Shown: positions 25,499 through 35,763 of the stretch, piece after piece | How the letters are laid out: every line of letters begins with the position of its first letter | Position numbering within the stretch: position 1 is the stretch's first letter | Origin: Christiangramia forsetii KT0803 | Lineage (GTDB): Bacteria > Bacteroidota > Bacteroidia > Flavobacteriales > Flavobacteriaceae | DNA: 64,000 bases | Assembly (NCBI RefSeq): GCF_000060345.1 | Contig: NC_008571.1 | Coordinates: 744,001-808,000 of the forward strand | Direction of reading: 5' to 3' | The notes under the pieces: generated by a model | Told to the model about the DNA's origin: nothing | Database searches by the model: none | What the model saw: the letters and a program-made list of their open reading frames with translations, nothing else | Made by a program: the position numbers and the translations under genes

Positions 25499-26460
25499 TG
25501 AAAAAGACACTCCTATATGGCATAATTGCGCTTCTTGGTTACAATGGTTTTGGCCAGGGCGAGAAGTTTAATAACCCGATAATCACCGATAAATTTACTG
25601 CAGATCCTGCAGCACTTGTTCACAATGACTCTGTTTATTTATATACCGGGCATGATGAGGCGCCTAATGATCTTCATTTTTATAAAATGAACGACTGGCT
25701 GGTATATTCTTCTGCAGATATGGTGAACTGGAAAGAACATCCGGTGCCTTTGAAAGTTTCAGATTTTAAGTGGGCGATCGCAGATGCCTGGGCAGCTCAG
25801 GTAATCGAGAGAGACGGGAAATTTTACTGGTATGTTTCCGTGGAACACAATGAGGAACATCCGGGAAAAGCAATAGGGGTTGCAGTAGCTGATAGTCCTG
25901 TTGGCCCGTTTAAGGATGCACTGGGAGAAGCACTTATCACCAATGATATGACCACGGAATATACCGATATTCGTTGGGACGATATTGATCCTACGGTTTG
26001 GATCGAGGAGAATGGCCAGGCTTATCTTTATTGGGGGAATACAGCTCTTTACTGGGCCAAATTGAAGGATAACATGATCGAGCTGGACGGACCTATAAAT
26101 ACGATGGATTTACCCAATTTCACAGAAGCTCCATGGCTACACAAAAAAGGGGATTGGTATTATCTAACCTATGCTTATGGATTTCCCGAAAAAACTGCTT
26201 ACGCCATGAGCAAATCTATTGGAGGGCCCTGGGAATATAAAGGTATTCTGAATGAAATAGCAGGAAATTCGAATACAAATCACCAGGCAATAATAGACTT
26301 TAAAGGCACTCCATATTTCATTTATCATACCGGTGGTATTTCGCCTAATGGGGGGAGCTTTAGAAGGTCTGTGAGTATAGACAGGCTATATTATAATCCT
26401 GATGGTACTTTGAAAAAAGTACAAATGACTTCAAAAGGAATTACAAAACTAGAGGACTGA
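25498..26460 (+). CDS. GH43 arabinosidase, compact propeller
   Basis: The 320-residue product has a signal peptide (to about GFGQG) and only the five-blade propeller. The catalytic set is Asp36 (TADPAAL), Asp164 (DIDPTVW) and Glu210 (TEAPWLH). The sequence is clearly different from its two endo-arabinanase neighbours; I read it as an exo-acting alpha-L-arabinofuranosidase or related periplasmic enzyme, though the subfamily is uncertain. The start shares one base with the upstream stop (TAATG) and its own stop shares one base with the next start (TGATG), so the three enzymes are translationally coupled. Confidence 0.85.
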   Translation: MKKTLLYGIIALLGYNGFGQGEKFNNPIITDKFTADPAALVHNDSVYLYTGHDEAPNDLHFYKMNDWLVYSSADMVNWKEHPVPLKVSDFKWAIADAWAAQVIERDGKFYWYVSVEHNEEHPGKAIGVAVADSPVGPFKDALGEALITNDMTTEYTDIRWDDIDPTVWIEENGQAYLYWGNTALYWAKLKDNMIELDGPINTMDLPNFTEAPWLHKKGDWYYLTYAYGFPEKTAYAMSKSIGGPWEYKGILNEIAGNSNTNHQAIIDFKGTPYFIYHTGGISPNGGSFRRSVSIDRLYYNPDGTLKKVQMTSKGITKLED

Positions 26461-27458
26461 TGAAAAATTTTAAACTAAAATTAATTTTTTTGACAGTTAT
26501 CATAATGATTAGTGCTGTAAACCTTTACGCTCAGGATACTTACAATATTCGGGTGCATGATCCGGTGGTCGCGAAAGAAGGAAATACCTATTACCTTTTT
26601 AATACCGGAAAAGGCATTGGAGTATATACTTCTAAAGATCTTGAAAATTGGGAACGCGCTGAGGCCGTTTTTAATGAAAAACCGGAATGGACAGATTCAG
26701 TAGTGCCAGATTTTGGTAATCATATCTGGGCACCGGATATTATCAAAAAAGAAGATACCTGGTATTTGTATTATTCAGTTTCTGCTTTTGCTAAAAATAC
26801 TTCTGCCATTGGAGTGGTTACTAATAAAACCCTGGATCCTGAAAACGATAATTATAAGTGGGTAGATCATGGAATTGTTGTTCAGTCAGTGCCAGACAGG
26901 GATATGTGGAATGCTATTGATCCTAATATTATTTATGATGATAATGGAACGCCATGGATGTCTTTTGGATCGTTCTGGAATGGTTTGAAAATGGTAAAAC
27001 TGGCGGAAAACCTTACTGAAATAGCTAAACCAGAAGAATGGAGAAGCATTGCCAGAAGGGAACGTTCATTTGAATTGGATAATAAAGATCCGGGAGATGC
27101 AGCTCTTGAAGCACCTTTTATATTCAAAAAAGACGACTGGTATTACCAGTTCCTATCCTGGGATCTTTGTTGCCGGGGAGAGAAAAGTACTTATAAAGTG
27201 GTGGTGGGAAGATCAAAGAATGCCACCGGGCCTTATGTAGATAAGTCAGGAAAACCTCTTAATGAAGGAGGAGGCACCCTGGTGCTTAAGGGCAATGAGA
27301 ACTGGTATGGAGCAGGGCATAATAGCGTGTACACTTTTGAAGGGAAAGATTATATGTTTTTCCATGCGTACGATGCCAGCGATGAAGGTGCTCCAAAACT
27401 TGGAATTAAAGAAATAGAATGGGTAAATGGCTGGCCAACCGTAGAACCAATGAAATAA
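26460..27458 (+). CDS. GH43 arabinan endo-1,5-alpha-L-arabinosidase
   Basis: The 332-residue product has a signal peptide (to NLYAQ) and the endo-arabinanase propeller: Asp34 (VHDPVVA), Asp154 (AIDPNII) and Glu217 (EAPFIFK), with HIWAPDI and FLSWDLCCRG, which are typical of the group. No lipobox is seen, so it is probably periplasmic and completes cleavage of imported oligosaccharides, while the lipoprotein paralog works outside. The protein ends VNGWPTVEPMK. A similar ending is found, decayed, 100 bases downstream. Confidence 0.9.
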   Translation: MKNFKLKLIFLTVIIMISAVNLYAQDTYNIRVHDPVVAKEGNTYYLFNTGKGIGVYTSKDLENWERAEAVFNEKPEWTDSVVPDFGNHIWAPDIIKKEDTWYLYYSVSAFAKNTSAIGVVTNKTLDPENDNYKWVDHGIVVQSVPDRDMWNAIDPNIIYDDNGTPWMSFGSFWNGLKMVKLAENLTEIAKPEEWRSIARRERSFELDNKDPGDAALEAPFIFKKDDWYYQFLSWDLCCRGEKSTYKVVVGRSKNATGPYVDKSGKPLNEGGGTLVLKGNENWYGAGHNSVYTFEGKDYMFFHAYDASDEGAPKLGIKEIEWVNGWPTVEPMK

Positions 27459-27519
27459 ATTTTTAAAGCAAGAAGAAAATGGAGGCTTCCTGTTAAAAAA
27501 TGGCATTGGTGACTTGCCT

Positions 27520-27588
27520 GATAATGATGAGGTAGATGTGCTGTTATCCTGGGGTATTGGATGGCTAATTGTGGCTCCTTTGAAATAA
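27520..27588 (+). pseudogene. Remnant of a GH43 gene 3' end
   Basis: The frame ending at 27586-27588 reads LLSWGIGWLIVAPLK-stop, close to the usual GH43 ending (GWPxVxPxK) of the intact gene 100 bases upstream. The preceding bases show no intact propeller sequence. It looks like the last piece of a lost GH43 copy; the start coordinate is approximate. Confidence 0.5.
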
Positions 27589-27616
27589 TAAATAATTAAA
27601 AACAAACAAACTCACG

Positions 27617-28720
27617 ATGAAAGCAAAAAGATTAATAAAACTGGTACTTGTGGTTTTTTCTTTACTGGCAGTGGCTAATTCTTCGCAACTAAATGCGCAA
27701 GAGGATGCGTCTAAGGTTAAAGATGCCACAAAGTCAAATGAACCCATTGTGCTACAACGCGCAGATCCTTTTATCTACAAGCATACAGACGGTTACTATT
27801 ATTTTACTGGTTCTGTTCCAACATACGATGCTATTGAAATAAGACGGGCAAAGACCATTGAGGGGTTGCAAAATGCAGAGCCCGTTAAAGTTTGGGAAAA
27901 GCACGAAAGCGGACCGATGAGTCGTCACATCTGGGCACCTGAAATTCATTATTTAGACGGAAAGTGGTATGTATATTTTGCCGCTAGTGAAGAGGACGAT
28001 ATATGGAAGTTGAGACCTTATGTGTTGGAGCTTAAAGGTAAAGATCCATTAAAGGATGAGTGGGTGGAGCTTGGAATGATGCAGGCAGCAGACAATGATC
28101 CCAGAAGCTTTACCGATTTTTCTTTAGACGGAACTGTCTTTGAGCATAATGGCGAACGCTATTTCTGTTGGGCGGAAAAAACTGGGGGACAATTCGCGTC
28201 TTCTAATCTGTATTTAGCTGAAATGGAGTCGCCTATAAAGCTAAAAACAGTTCAGTTTATGCTAACCACGCCAGATTACGATTGGGAACGTACTGTTTTT
28301 TGGGTAAATGAAGGACCGGCGGTGATTAAAAACCAGGGCAAAATTTATATAACGTTTTCAGCAAGTGCCACCGGTGCTTCTTATAGTATGGGTATGATGG
28401 AAGCCGACGAAGATGCTGATTTATTGGATAGAAATTCCTGGACAAAGTCAAGATATCCAGTCTTAAAAACTAATGAAGAAAAAAATATTTATGGTCCGGG
28501 ACATAATTCCTTTACCGTCGATGAAAATGGTGATCCATTAATGATTTATCACGCGAGAGATTACGAAAAGGCAGTTGGAGATCCAAAAATGATACCTGCT
28601 ACAGATAAAAGACCGTTAGAAGAAATTAAGGCAGATCCTTTATACGATCCTAATCGTCATGCAAGAATGATGGAAGTAAAATTTGATGATAATGGAAGAC
28701 CGGTTTTTGAACTTTATTAA
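27617..28720 (+). CDS. GH43 exo-alpha-L-arabinofuranosidase (subfamily 26-like)
   Basis: The 367-residue product has a signal peptide (to QLNAQ) and a propeller with Asp50 (QRADPFIY), Asp171 (SLDGTVF) and Glu232 (NEGPAVI) as likely catalytic set. The phrases YYYFTGSVPTYDAIEIRRA and RHIWAPEIHYLDGKWYVYFA resemble exo-1,5-alpha-L-arabinofuranosidases of GH43_26; that subfamily call is from memory of the motif. It would release arabinose from linear arabino-oligosaccharides. It lies 158 bases after the previous enzyme, between two decayed glycosidase ends, so it may have been inserted or rearranged into the cluster. Confidence 0.87.
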   Translation: MKAKRLIKLVLVVFSLLAVANSSQLNAQEDASKVKDATKSNEPIVLQRADPFIYKHTDGYYYFTGSVPTYDAIEIRRAKTIEGLQNAEPVKVWEKHESGPMSRHIWAPEIHYLDGKWYVYFAASEEDDIWKLRPYVLELKGKDPLKDEWVELGMMQAADNDPRSFTDFSLDGTVFEHNGERYFCWAEKTGGQFASSNLYLAEMESPIKLKTVQFMLTTPDYDWERTVFWVNEGPAVIKNQGKIYITFSASATGASYSMGMMEADEDADLLDRNSWTKSRYPVLKTNEEKNIYGPGHNSFTVDENGDPLMIYHARDYEKAVGDPKMIPATDKRPLEEIKADPLYDPNRHARMMEVKFDDNGRPVFELY

Positions 28721-28739
28721 AAAGATAAATCTGTTAATG

Positions 28740-28946
28740 AAATTAATAGGGAAGAAGAAATTAAAGAATTCTGCTGAATCTGAAGAGATATTGCTGAATA
28801 TCAATTTGCATGATAAATGTTCTTTTGAGTGTTCAAATAATATTGTGCCTTCAGAAGAAAATATTCAGGCGAAATCAGGAAAAGTTGAGGCTTCACTGGA
28901 ACCTTATTCATTAAATGTGATGAAATTAAAGATAATTTATATATAA
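28740..28946 (+). pseudogene. Remnant of a GH51 arabinofuranosidase C-terminus
   Basis: The open frame reads NINLHDKCSFECSNNIVPSE, then KSGKVEASLEPYSLNVMKLK. This resembles the end of GH51 enzymes, where a ...NPxxIxPxE...LPPYSVxVLxLK pattern closes the beta domain. The intact GH51 gene 7 kb upstream ends LPPFSVVVLKEI. No catalytic domain precedes the fragment; upstream lies the GH43 gene. The frame has no start suited to a real protein. I call it a decayed second GH51 gene. Confidence 0.6.
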
Positions 28947-28965
28947 GTGTTTTTTATACACTTAT
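28943..28965. promoter_or_regulatory. Proposed AraR operator 3 (araB promoter)
   Basis: ATAAGTGTT-TTTTA-TACACTTAT is the best copy of the repeat, with eight of nine complementary positions. It covers the -33 region of the araB promoter whose -7 box is at 28973-28980, so binding should block transcription of the intracellular arabinose genes. Confidence 0.75.
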
Positions 28966-28972
28966 AAAATGA

Positions 28973-28980
28973 TATATTTG
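28973..28980 (+). promoter_or_regulatory. -7 box of the araB operon
   Basis: TATATTTG matches the Bacteroidetes TAnnTTTG consensus exactly. It lies 17 bases before the araB ATG, giving a short leader. Confidence 0.6.
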
Positions 28981-28997
28981 AAATCAAAGATTTTGAA

Positions 28998-30695
28998 ATG
29001 AGTAATTATGTAATTGGTTTGGATTATGGGTCCGATTCGGTACGTGCCGTTCTGGTAAATATAGATTCTGGAAAAGAAGAAGCTTCTTCAACTCATTTAT
29101 ACAAAAGATGGAAAGAAGATAAATATTGTGAGCCTTCTATAAATCAGTTTAGACAGCATCCTCTGGATCATATTGAAGGTCTGGAGAAAACGATAAAATC
29201 TGTTCTTCAAAAAACAGGAGTAGAGGGCAATTCAGTCAAAGCGATCTGTATAGATACGACCGGTTCTTCTCCGGTACCGGTAAATAAAGATGGTAAAGCC
29301 CTTGCTTTGACCGAAGGCTTTGAAGAGAATCCAAACGCCATGATGGTGTTATGGAAAGATCATACCTCCATCAATGAAGCGAACGAGATCAACCATCTTG
29401 CCCGAAGCTGGGAAGGAGAGGATTACACGAAATATGAAGGAGGTATCTATTCTTCTGAATGGTTCTGGGCCAAGATCCTGCACATTGCCAGGGAGGACGA
29501 AAAAGTAAAGAATGCCGCCTGGTCATGGATGGAGCACTGTGATCTAATGACCTATATTCTAATTGGTGGCAGTGATCTTGAAAGTTTTAAGAGAAGCCGT
29601 TGTGCCGCCGGTCACAAAGCAATGTGGCACGAGAGCTGGGGTGGATTGCCTTCCAAAGATTTTTTATCGCAGCTGGATCCTTATCTCGCTGAGTTAAAAG
29701 ATCGCTTATACGAAAAGACATATACCTCAGATGAGGTTGCCGGAAATTTAAGTAAAGAATGGGCCGGAAAATTAGGTCTTTCTACAGAATGTATAATCTC
29801 AGTTGGAACCTTTGATGCACATGCCGGAGCTGTTGGAGCAAAAATAGACGAACATTCTTTAGTTCGTGTAATGGGTACTTCTACCTGCGACATTATGGTT
29901 GCTCGAAATGAAGAAATCGGAAAAAATACCGTAAAAGGAATCTGCGGACAGGTTGATGGTTCTGTGATTCCGGGAATGATCGGTCTTGAAGCAGGTCAGT
30001 CTGCATTTGGCGACGTTCTGGCCTGGTTTAAAGATGTACTTAGCTGGCCACTTGAAAATCTTGTTTACGATTCAGAAATACTTGCAGAAGAGCAGAAGAA
30101 GAAATTGAGAGAAGAAGTAGAAGATAATTTCATTCCAAAATTAACTGCTCAGGCTGAAAAACTGGATCTTTCAGAAAGTATGCCTATTGCGCTCGATTGG
30201 GTCAACGGGCGTAGAACTCCAGATGCAAATCAGGAATTAAAAAGTGCTATTACAAACCTTTCACTGGGAACTAAAGCACCACATATTTTCAATGCCCTGG
30301 TGAATTCGATCTGTTTTGGCTCTAAAATGATCGTAGATCGTTTTGAGTCTGAAGGAGTGAAAATTAATAATGTGATCGGGATTGGCGGCGTAGCGAGAAA
30401 ATCGGCCTTCATTATGCAAACACTGGCCAATACATTGGATATGCCTATCAAGGTAGCATCTTCAGATGAAGCTCCTGCCCTTGGTGCGGCGATCTATGCA
30501 GCAGTAGCCGCGGGATTGTATCCCAATACCATTGAAGCCAGTAAAAAACTGGGAAGTCCGTTCGAAGCTGAATATCACCCTCAACCGGAGAAAGTTAAAG
30601 AGCTTAAAAAGTACATGGCCGAGTACAGAGAACTAGCCGATTTTGTAGAGAATAAAATCACCCAAAAAAATAAGCAAAATGAGTTCGCAGTATAA
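28998..30695 (+). CDS. araB: L-ribulokinase
   Basis: AraB phosphorylates L-ribulose with ATP to L-ribulose-5-phosphate in the cytoplasm. The 565-residue FGGY-type kinase has the N-terminal phosphate loop (IGLDYGSDSVRAVLV), the substrate region (CIDTTGSSPVPV), and the C-terminal nucleotide-binding part (VIGIGGVARKSAFIMQTLAN then SSDEAPALGAAIYAAVAAG). Length is normal for AraB. It begins the intracellular arabinose operon 33 bases after operator 3 and overlaps araD by 17 bases. Confidence 0.96.
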   Translation: MSNYVIGLDYGSDSVRAVLVNIDSGKEEASSTHLYKRWKEDKYCEPSINQFRQHPLDHIEGLEKTIKSVLQKTGVEGNSVKAICIDTTGSSPVPVNKDGKALALTEGFEENPNAMMVLWKDHTSINEANEINHLARSWEGEDYTKYEGGIYSSEWFWAKILHIAREDEKVKNAAWSWMEHCDLMTYILIGGSDLESFKRSRCAAGHKAMWHESWGGLPSKDFLSQLDPYLAELKDRLYEKTYTSDEVAGNLSKEWAGKLGLSTECIISVGTFDAHAGAVGAKIDEHSLVRVMGTSTCDIMVARNEEIGKNTVKGICGQVDGSVIPGMIGLEAGQSAFGDVLAWFKDVLSWPLENLVYDSEILAEEQKKKLREEVEDNFIPKLTAQAEKLDLSESMPIALDWVNGRRTPDANQELKSAITNLSLGTKAPHIFNALVNSICFGSKMIVDRFESEGVKINNVIGIGGVARKSAFIMQTLANTLDMPIKVASSDEAPALGAAIYAAVAAGLYPNTIEASKKLGSPFEAEYHPQPEKVKELKKYMAEYRELADFVENKITQKNKQNEFAV

Positions 30696-31383
30696 AGATT
30701 TGAAAAAGGAATGTTACGACGCCAATATGCAACTTAATGCATTAGGTTTGGTGATCTATACCTTCGGAAATGTAAGCGCGGTAGATCGTGAAAAAGAGGT
30801 TTTTGCTATCAAACCAAGCGGAGTTCCATACAAAGACTTAAAACCTGAAGATATTGTAATTCTCGATTTTGATAATAATGTGATTGAAGGTGAGATGAGA
30901 CCTTCTTCAGATACTAAAACCCATGCTTATCTCTATAAGAATTGGAAAAATATTGGTGGGATAGCGCATACGCATGCCACTTATTCTGTAGCCTGGGCAC
31001 AAAGCCAGAAAGACATTCCAATTTTCGGGACTACACATGCAGATCATCTTACCGAGGATATCCCCTGTGCGGCTCCGATGAGGGACGATTTAATCGAAGG
31101 AAATTACGAGCATAATACTGGAATTCAAATATTGGATTGCTTTGAGAAAAAGGGAATTTCATACGAAGAAGTACCAATGGTATTGATCGGGAACCACGGT
31201 CCCTTTACCTGGGGTAAAGATGCTGCCAAAGCAGTATACCATAGCAAAGTGCTGGAAGCGGTGGCCGAAATGGCTTATCTCACCCTTCAGATAAATCCTG
31301 AAGCTCCAAGATTAAAAGATTCATTAATAAAGAAACATTATGAGCGTAAGCATGGCAAAGATGCCTATTACGGTCAGAATTAA
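30679..31383 (+). CDS. araD: L-ribulose-5-phosphate 4-epimerase
   Basis: AraD converts L-ribulose-5-phosphate to D-xylulose-5-phosphate by retro-aldol/aldol chemistry at a zinc ion. The 234-residue class II aldolase-fold protein has the zinc histidines in HTHAT (about residue 95) and the later GNHGPFTWG segment, with the conserved IKPSGVPYKDL near residue 37. Length is as in E. coli AraD. The start lies inside the end of araB, suggesting coupling. Confidence 0.96.
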   Translation: MSSQYKDLKKECYDANMQLNALGLVIYTFGNVSAVDREKEVFAIKPSGVPYKDLKPEDIVILDFDNNVIEGEMRPSSDTKTHAYLYKNWKNIGGIAHTHATYSVAWAQSQKDIPIFGTTHADHLTEDIPCAAPMRDDLIEGNYEHNTGIQILDCFEKKGISYEEVPMVLIGNHGPFTWGKDAAKAVYHSKVLEAVAEMAYLTLQINPEAPRLKDSLIKKHYERKHGKDAYYGQN

Positions 31384-31404
31384 TCAATTATAATTTAGAT
31401 TGAA

Positions 31405-32913
31405 ATGACAAATTTTGAAAATAAAGAGGTTTGGTTTATAACCGGAAGTCAGCATCTCTACGGAGAGGAAACTTTGAGACAGGTTGCCAATAATTCAAAA
31501 GAGATCGTAGAAGGGCTTAACGGTTCTGACAATGTTCCGGTTAAACTTATCCATCAAGACACGGTAAAATCATCAGATGAGATCACTAAGGTGATGCTGG
31601 ATGCTAACAATAGTAGCTCCTGTATTGGAGTGATTTTATGGATGCATACTTTTTCCCCTGCGAAAATGTGGATCAAAGGGCTGAGTATCATTAAAAAACC
31701 TATTTGTCATTTTCATACACAATTTAACGCTGAGATCCCATGGAGTAAGATCGATATGGATTTTATGAATCTGAATCAGTCTGCGCACGGAGACAGGGAG
31801 TTTGGTTTTATAATGTCCAGAATGCGTAAAAAACGCAAGGTGATCGTTGGTCATTGGAAAACTGAAGTTACTCAGAAAAAAGTAGGTAACTGGCAACGTG
31901 TCGCTCTGGGTTGGGATGAACTACAGCATATAAAGGTTGCCCGTATTGGTGATAATATGCGCCAGGTTGCGGTAACCGAAGGTGATAAAGTAGCTGCCCA
32001 GATAAAATTCGGGGTTGAGGTAAATGCTTATGATTCTTCAGATGTCACCCAGCATATCGATAAAGTTTCAGATGATGAGGTAAACTCGCTTTTAAAAAAG
32101 TATGAAAAGGATTATGATCTTACCGATGCTTTAAAAGATGGTGGAGATCAAAGACAATCTTTGGTTGATGCGGCAAAGATAGAACTTGGCCTGCGAGCTT
32201 TTCTGGAAGAAGGTGGATTTATGGCATTTACAGACACTTTTGAAAATTTGGGCGCTCTTAAACAATTACCGGGTCTGGCTGTACAAAGATTAATGGCAGA
32301 TGGTTATGGTTTTGGTGCTGAAGGTGACTGGAAAACCGCAGCTTTACTAAGAGCTATGAAGGTAATGGCACAGGGCATGGAAGGTGGAACTTCTTTCATG
32401 GAAGATTATACCAATCATTTTACAGAAGGAAAAGATTACGTATTAGGTTCACACATGCTGGAGATCTGCCCATCAATTGCAGATTCAAAACCAACCTGTG
32501 AAGTACATCCACTTGGAATTGGAGGAAAGGAAGATCCGGTGAGACTGGTTTTTAATTCTCCAAAAGGTAAAGCTTTAAATGCTTCTTTGGTAGATATGGG
32601 AACTCGTTTCAGGTTGATCGTTAATGAAGTGGAAGCGGTAGAACCGGAGGCAGATCTTCCAAATTTACCGGTTGCCCGTGTACTATGGGATCCAAAACCG
32701 GATATGGATACAGCGGTAACCGCATGGATCCTTGCCGGTGGAGCCCATCACACTGTATATACGCAAGCTTTATCAACAGAGTTCCTGGAAGATTTTGCAG
32801 ATATAGCCGGTATTGAATTGCTGGTGATTGATGATAATACATCGGTTCGTCAGTTCAAGGATACCCTAAATGCCAATGAAGCTTATTACCATTTGTTCCA
32901 GCACGGAATGTAA
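31405..32913 (+). CDS. araA: L-arabinose isomerase
   Basis: AraA interconverts L-arabinose and L-ribulose, using a divalent metal such as manganese. The 502-residue product matches the family from end to end: [11 protein letters not shown] at the N-terminus, [28 protein letters not shown] with the catalytic glutamate region, and [19 protein letters not shown] near 370. No signal peptide, so cytoplasmic. The gene order araB-araD-araA differs from E. coli araBAD. It starts 21 bases after araD. Confidence 0.97.
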
Positions 32914-32931
32914 AACCATAAATCTTTAATT

Positions 32932-34140
32932 ATGAAAAAACTCTATAAACCGCTTCGATTTTTTTGTCTGGCTTTTGCACTGATCTTAATTCAATGTAAG
33001 GATGCCAATAAAGGAAGTGATTCTGAAAACCTTTCCGCATCTGAACAGCAGGAAGTAGATAAAGATGAAACAAAAATGAATATCGAGCAAAGCAATTTTG
33101 GTGAAACTGCTGATGGTAAATCGGTAGAACACTATACGATCTCAAACGCTTCAGGACTTGAAATGAGTGTCATCAGCTATGGAGGGATCATAACTTCTCT
33201 AAAGGTTCCCAATAAAAATGGCGATTACGAAAATGTTGTGCTGGGGTTTGATAATATTAAGGATTATGAGGATGGTAGTCCATATTTTGGTGCGATCATA
33301 GGTCGTTATGGCAACCGAATAGCAGGCGGAAAATTCACCCTGGATGGTAAGGAATATAATCTTGATACCAATGACGGACCAAATAGTTTGCATGGAGGAG
33401 AGAAAGGATTTGATAAAGTGGTTTGGGATGTTGCATCCAGCACTGAAGGGAATACCGCAACCTTGGAGCTCAGCTATACAAGTAAGGATGGTGAAGGTGG
33501 ATTTCCTGGTAATTTAAAAACGACGGTGACCTATACATTGAATTCAGATAACGAATTAGATATTAAATACGAAGCTACTACCGATAAAAAGACGATTGTA
33601 AACCTAACACAACATTCATATTTTAATCTTTCCGGGGATTTTAGTAAAAAGATACTGGATCATGTAGTAGAGATCAATGCAGATGAATTCCTGCCAGTAG
33701 ATAAAACATTAATTCCTACCGGTGAATTAAAGCCTGTGAAAGGAACTCCTTTTGATTTTTCTGAACCAACTACCATTGCAAAAGGACTGGAGTTGGAAGG
33801 TTCTAATGAGCAACTGGACAGAGGACCGGGATTTGATCATTGCTGGGTTTTGAACGGGCAGGATAGCGGTAAACGTTTCGCAGCCTCTGCTTATGAGCCT
33901 GATAGCGGTAGATTTATGGAAGTTTATACCAATGAGCCGGCACTTCAGTTCTATATCGGGAATTTCCTGGATGGAAGTCTTCCTGCATCGGGCGGAGGGA
34001 CCTATGAAAAACGTACTGGATTCTGTATGGAAACACAACATTATCCGGATTCACCAAATCAGGAAAATTTCTCTTCGACAGTACTAGAACCGGAAGAGAA
34101 ATATACTTCAGAAACTTCTTATAAATTTTCAGTAAAATAA
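32932..34140 (+). CDS. galM: Aldose 1-epimerase lipoprotein
   Basis: The enzyme interconverts alpha and beta anomers of free sugars, here probably arabinose released by the glycosidases. The 402-residue product has a lipoprotein signal (LILIQC) and a charged linker, then the epimerase domain with GRYGNRIAGGKF, NSLHGGEKGFDKVVW and LTQHSYFNLSG, which carries a catalytic histidine. The glutamate base is expected in ...FCMETQHYPDSPN. Being exported, it acts in the periplasm or outer membrane rather than the cytoplasm. The gap to the transporter gene is a single base. Confidence 0.94.
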   Translation: MKKLYKPLRFFCLAFALILIQCKDANKGSDSENLSASEQQEVDKDETKMNIEQSNFGETADGKSVEHYTISNASGLEMSVISYGGIITSLKVPNKNGDYENVVLGFDNIKDYEDGSPYFGAIIGRYGNRIAGGKFTLDGKEYNLDTNDGPNSLHGGEKGFDKVVWDVASSTEGNTATLELSYTSKDGEGGFPGNLKTTVTYTLNSDNELDIKYEATTDKKTIVNLTQHSYFNLSGDFSKKILDHVVEINADEFLPVDKTLIPTGELKPVKGTPFDFSEPTTIAKGLELEGSNEQLDRGPGFDHCWVLNGQDSGKRFAASAYEPDSGRFMEVYTNEPALQFYIGNFLDGSLPASGGGTYEKRTGFCMETQHYPDSPNQENFSSTVLEPEEKYTSETSYKFSVK

Positions 34141-34141
34141 T

Positions 34142-35761
34142 ATGCAAACATTAGATACTTTCGACTGGATTGCTATATCCATTTACTTTGCCATACTAGC
34201 CGGAATCGCCATTTGGGTGATCAGAAAAAAGAATTCTAATACAGAAGACTATTTTCTAGCAGGTAGAAATGTGGGCTGGTTTGTAGTAGGAGCTTCGATC
34301 TTCGCTTCCAATATTGGATCTGAACATGTGGTTGGACTTGCCGGAGCCGGAGCCGGGGATAAATTACCGATGCTTATTTATGAAATTCAAGCGTGGGTTG
34401 TCTTGATCTTGGGTTGGGTTTTCCTTCCATTCTATGCCCGTGCCGGGGTTTTTACAATGCCGGAATTTCTTGAAAAACGCTTTGATGCAAGATCAAGATG
34501 GGTACTTTCCATATTTTCTATTGCGGCCTATGTACTCACAAAAATCTCCGTAACAATATATGCCGGAGGTATTGTAGTATCAGCGCTTCTAGGAATTGAC
34601 TTCTGGACCGGTGCTTTAGGAACTGTGATTTTAACTGGAATATATACCGTACTAGGAGGAATGCGTGCAGTAGTTTATACTGAAACACTTCAGGCAATTA
34701 TCCTGGTTATTGGTGCGGCAGCTTTGACTTTTATCGGCCTTGATGAAGTAGGAGGTTGGGCAAGTATGACGGAAACCGTTGGTCCTGAATATCTTGATAT
34801 GTGGAGACCAATGAGTGATCCCAACTTTCCATGGGCTCCGTTATTAATTGCAAGTACGATTACCGGTATCTGGTACTGGTGTACAGATCAATATATCGTT
34901 CAAAGAGCACTTACCGCAAGGAATATAAAAGAAGGACGTAGAGGTACTATCTTTGGAGCATTATTGAAATTATTACCTGTATTTTTATTCTTAATTCCTG
35001 GTATTATCGCGTTGACTCTTAAAATGAGAGGAGAACTACATTGGGACTCTCCAGATGAGGCATTCCCTGTATTGATGAGTAATTTACTTCCTTCAGGTTT
35101 ACGCGGACTTGTTGCAGCAGGATTGCTGGCAGCCTTAATGAGTTCATTAGCATCTGTATTTAATTCCTGCTCAACCTTATTTACTGTTGATATTTATAAA
35201 AAACTGAGACCGAATACACCGGAGAAAAAACTGGTGCAAACTGGTCAAATCGCAACCGTATTTATTGTACTTATTGGTATCGCCTGGATTCCTATTATGG
35301 CCAATATTTCAGGAGTGTTGTACGAATACCTGCAAAGTGTTCAGTCTTATATCGCACCTCCAATAACAGCTGTATTTCTTTTAGGGATTTTCTCAAAAAG
35401 GATCAATGCAAAAGGAGCATTCGTTACACTAGTAACAGGATTGGTAGTCGCAGCACTAAGAATTTTCATGGAATTGATCAAAGATTCTTTAGACCCGAAT
35501 GGAATTCTGTTTGCATTTGGAGATATGAACTTCCTGTATTTTGCATCCTGGTTCTTCCTTTTCTGTGTAATCCTTATAGTAGCAGTAAGCTTCTTATCTA
35601 AGGCACCTGCGTATGATAAAGTTGAGAATATGACCTACCAGACCATAACTGAAGAAGAAAAGAAAAATAATAAAGTAAGCTACAATTGGGTTGATATTGC
35701 GGTATCTATCGTAATTGTAATTATTGTAGCTGGAGTAATGATATTTTTTAACGGAGAATAA
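34142..35761 (+). CDS. Sodium/solute symporter, probable arabinose importer
   Basis: The 539-residue protein is an SSS-family symporter with about 14 membrane segments. Family marks are [20 protein letters not shown] followed by [13 protein letters not shown] near residue 55, and [16 protein letters not shown] near residue 250, as in the bacterial SGLT-type sugar transporters. It should import L-arabinose across the inner membrane with sodium. Position between galM and transaldolase in one tight operon supports arabinose; the substrate is inferred from context. Confidence 0.93.
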   Translation: MQTLDTFDWIAISIYFAILAGIAIWVIRKKNSNTEDYFLAGRNVGWFVVGASIFASNIGSEHVVGLAGAGAGDKLPMLIYEIQAWVVLILGWVFLPFYARAGVFTMPEFLEKRFDARSRWVLSIFSIAAYVLTKISVTIYAGGIVVSALLGIDFWTGALGTVILTGIYTVLGGMRAVVYTETLQAIILVIGAAALTFIGLDEVGGWASMTETVGPEYLDMWRPMSDPNFPWAPLLIASTITGIWYWCTDQYIVQRALTARNIKEGRRGTIFGALLKLLPVFLFLIPGIIALTLKMRGELHWDSPDEAFPVLMSNLLPSGLRGLVAAGLLAALMSSLASVFNSCSTLFTVDIYKKLRPNTPEKKLVQTGQIATVFIVLIGIAWIPIMANISGVLYEYLQSVQSYIAPPITAVFLLGIFSKRINAKGAFVTLVTGLVVAALRIFMELIKDSLDPNGILFAFGDMNFLYFASWFFLFCVILIVAVSFLSKAPAYDKVENMTYQTITEEEKKNNKVSYNWVDIAVSIVIVIIVAGVMIFFNGE

Positions 35762-35763
35762 TT

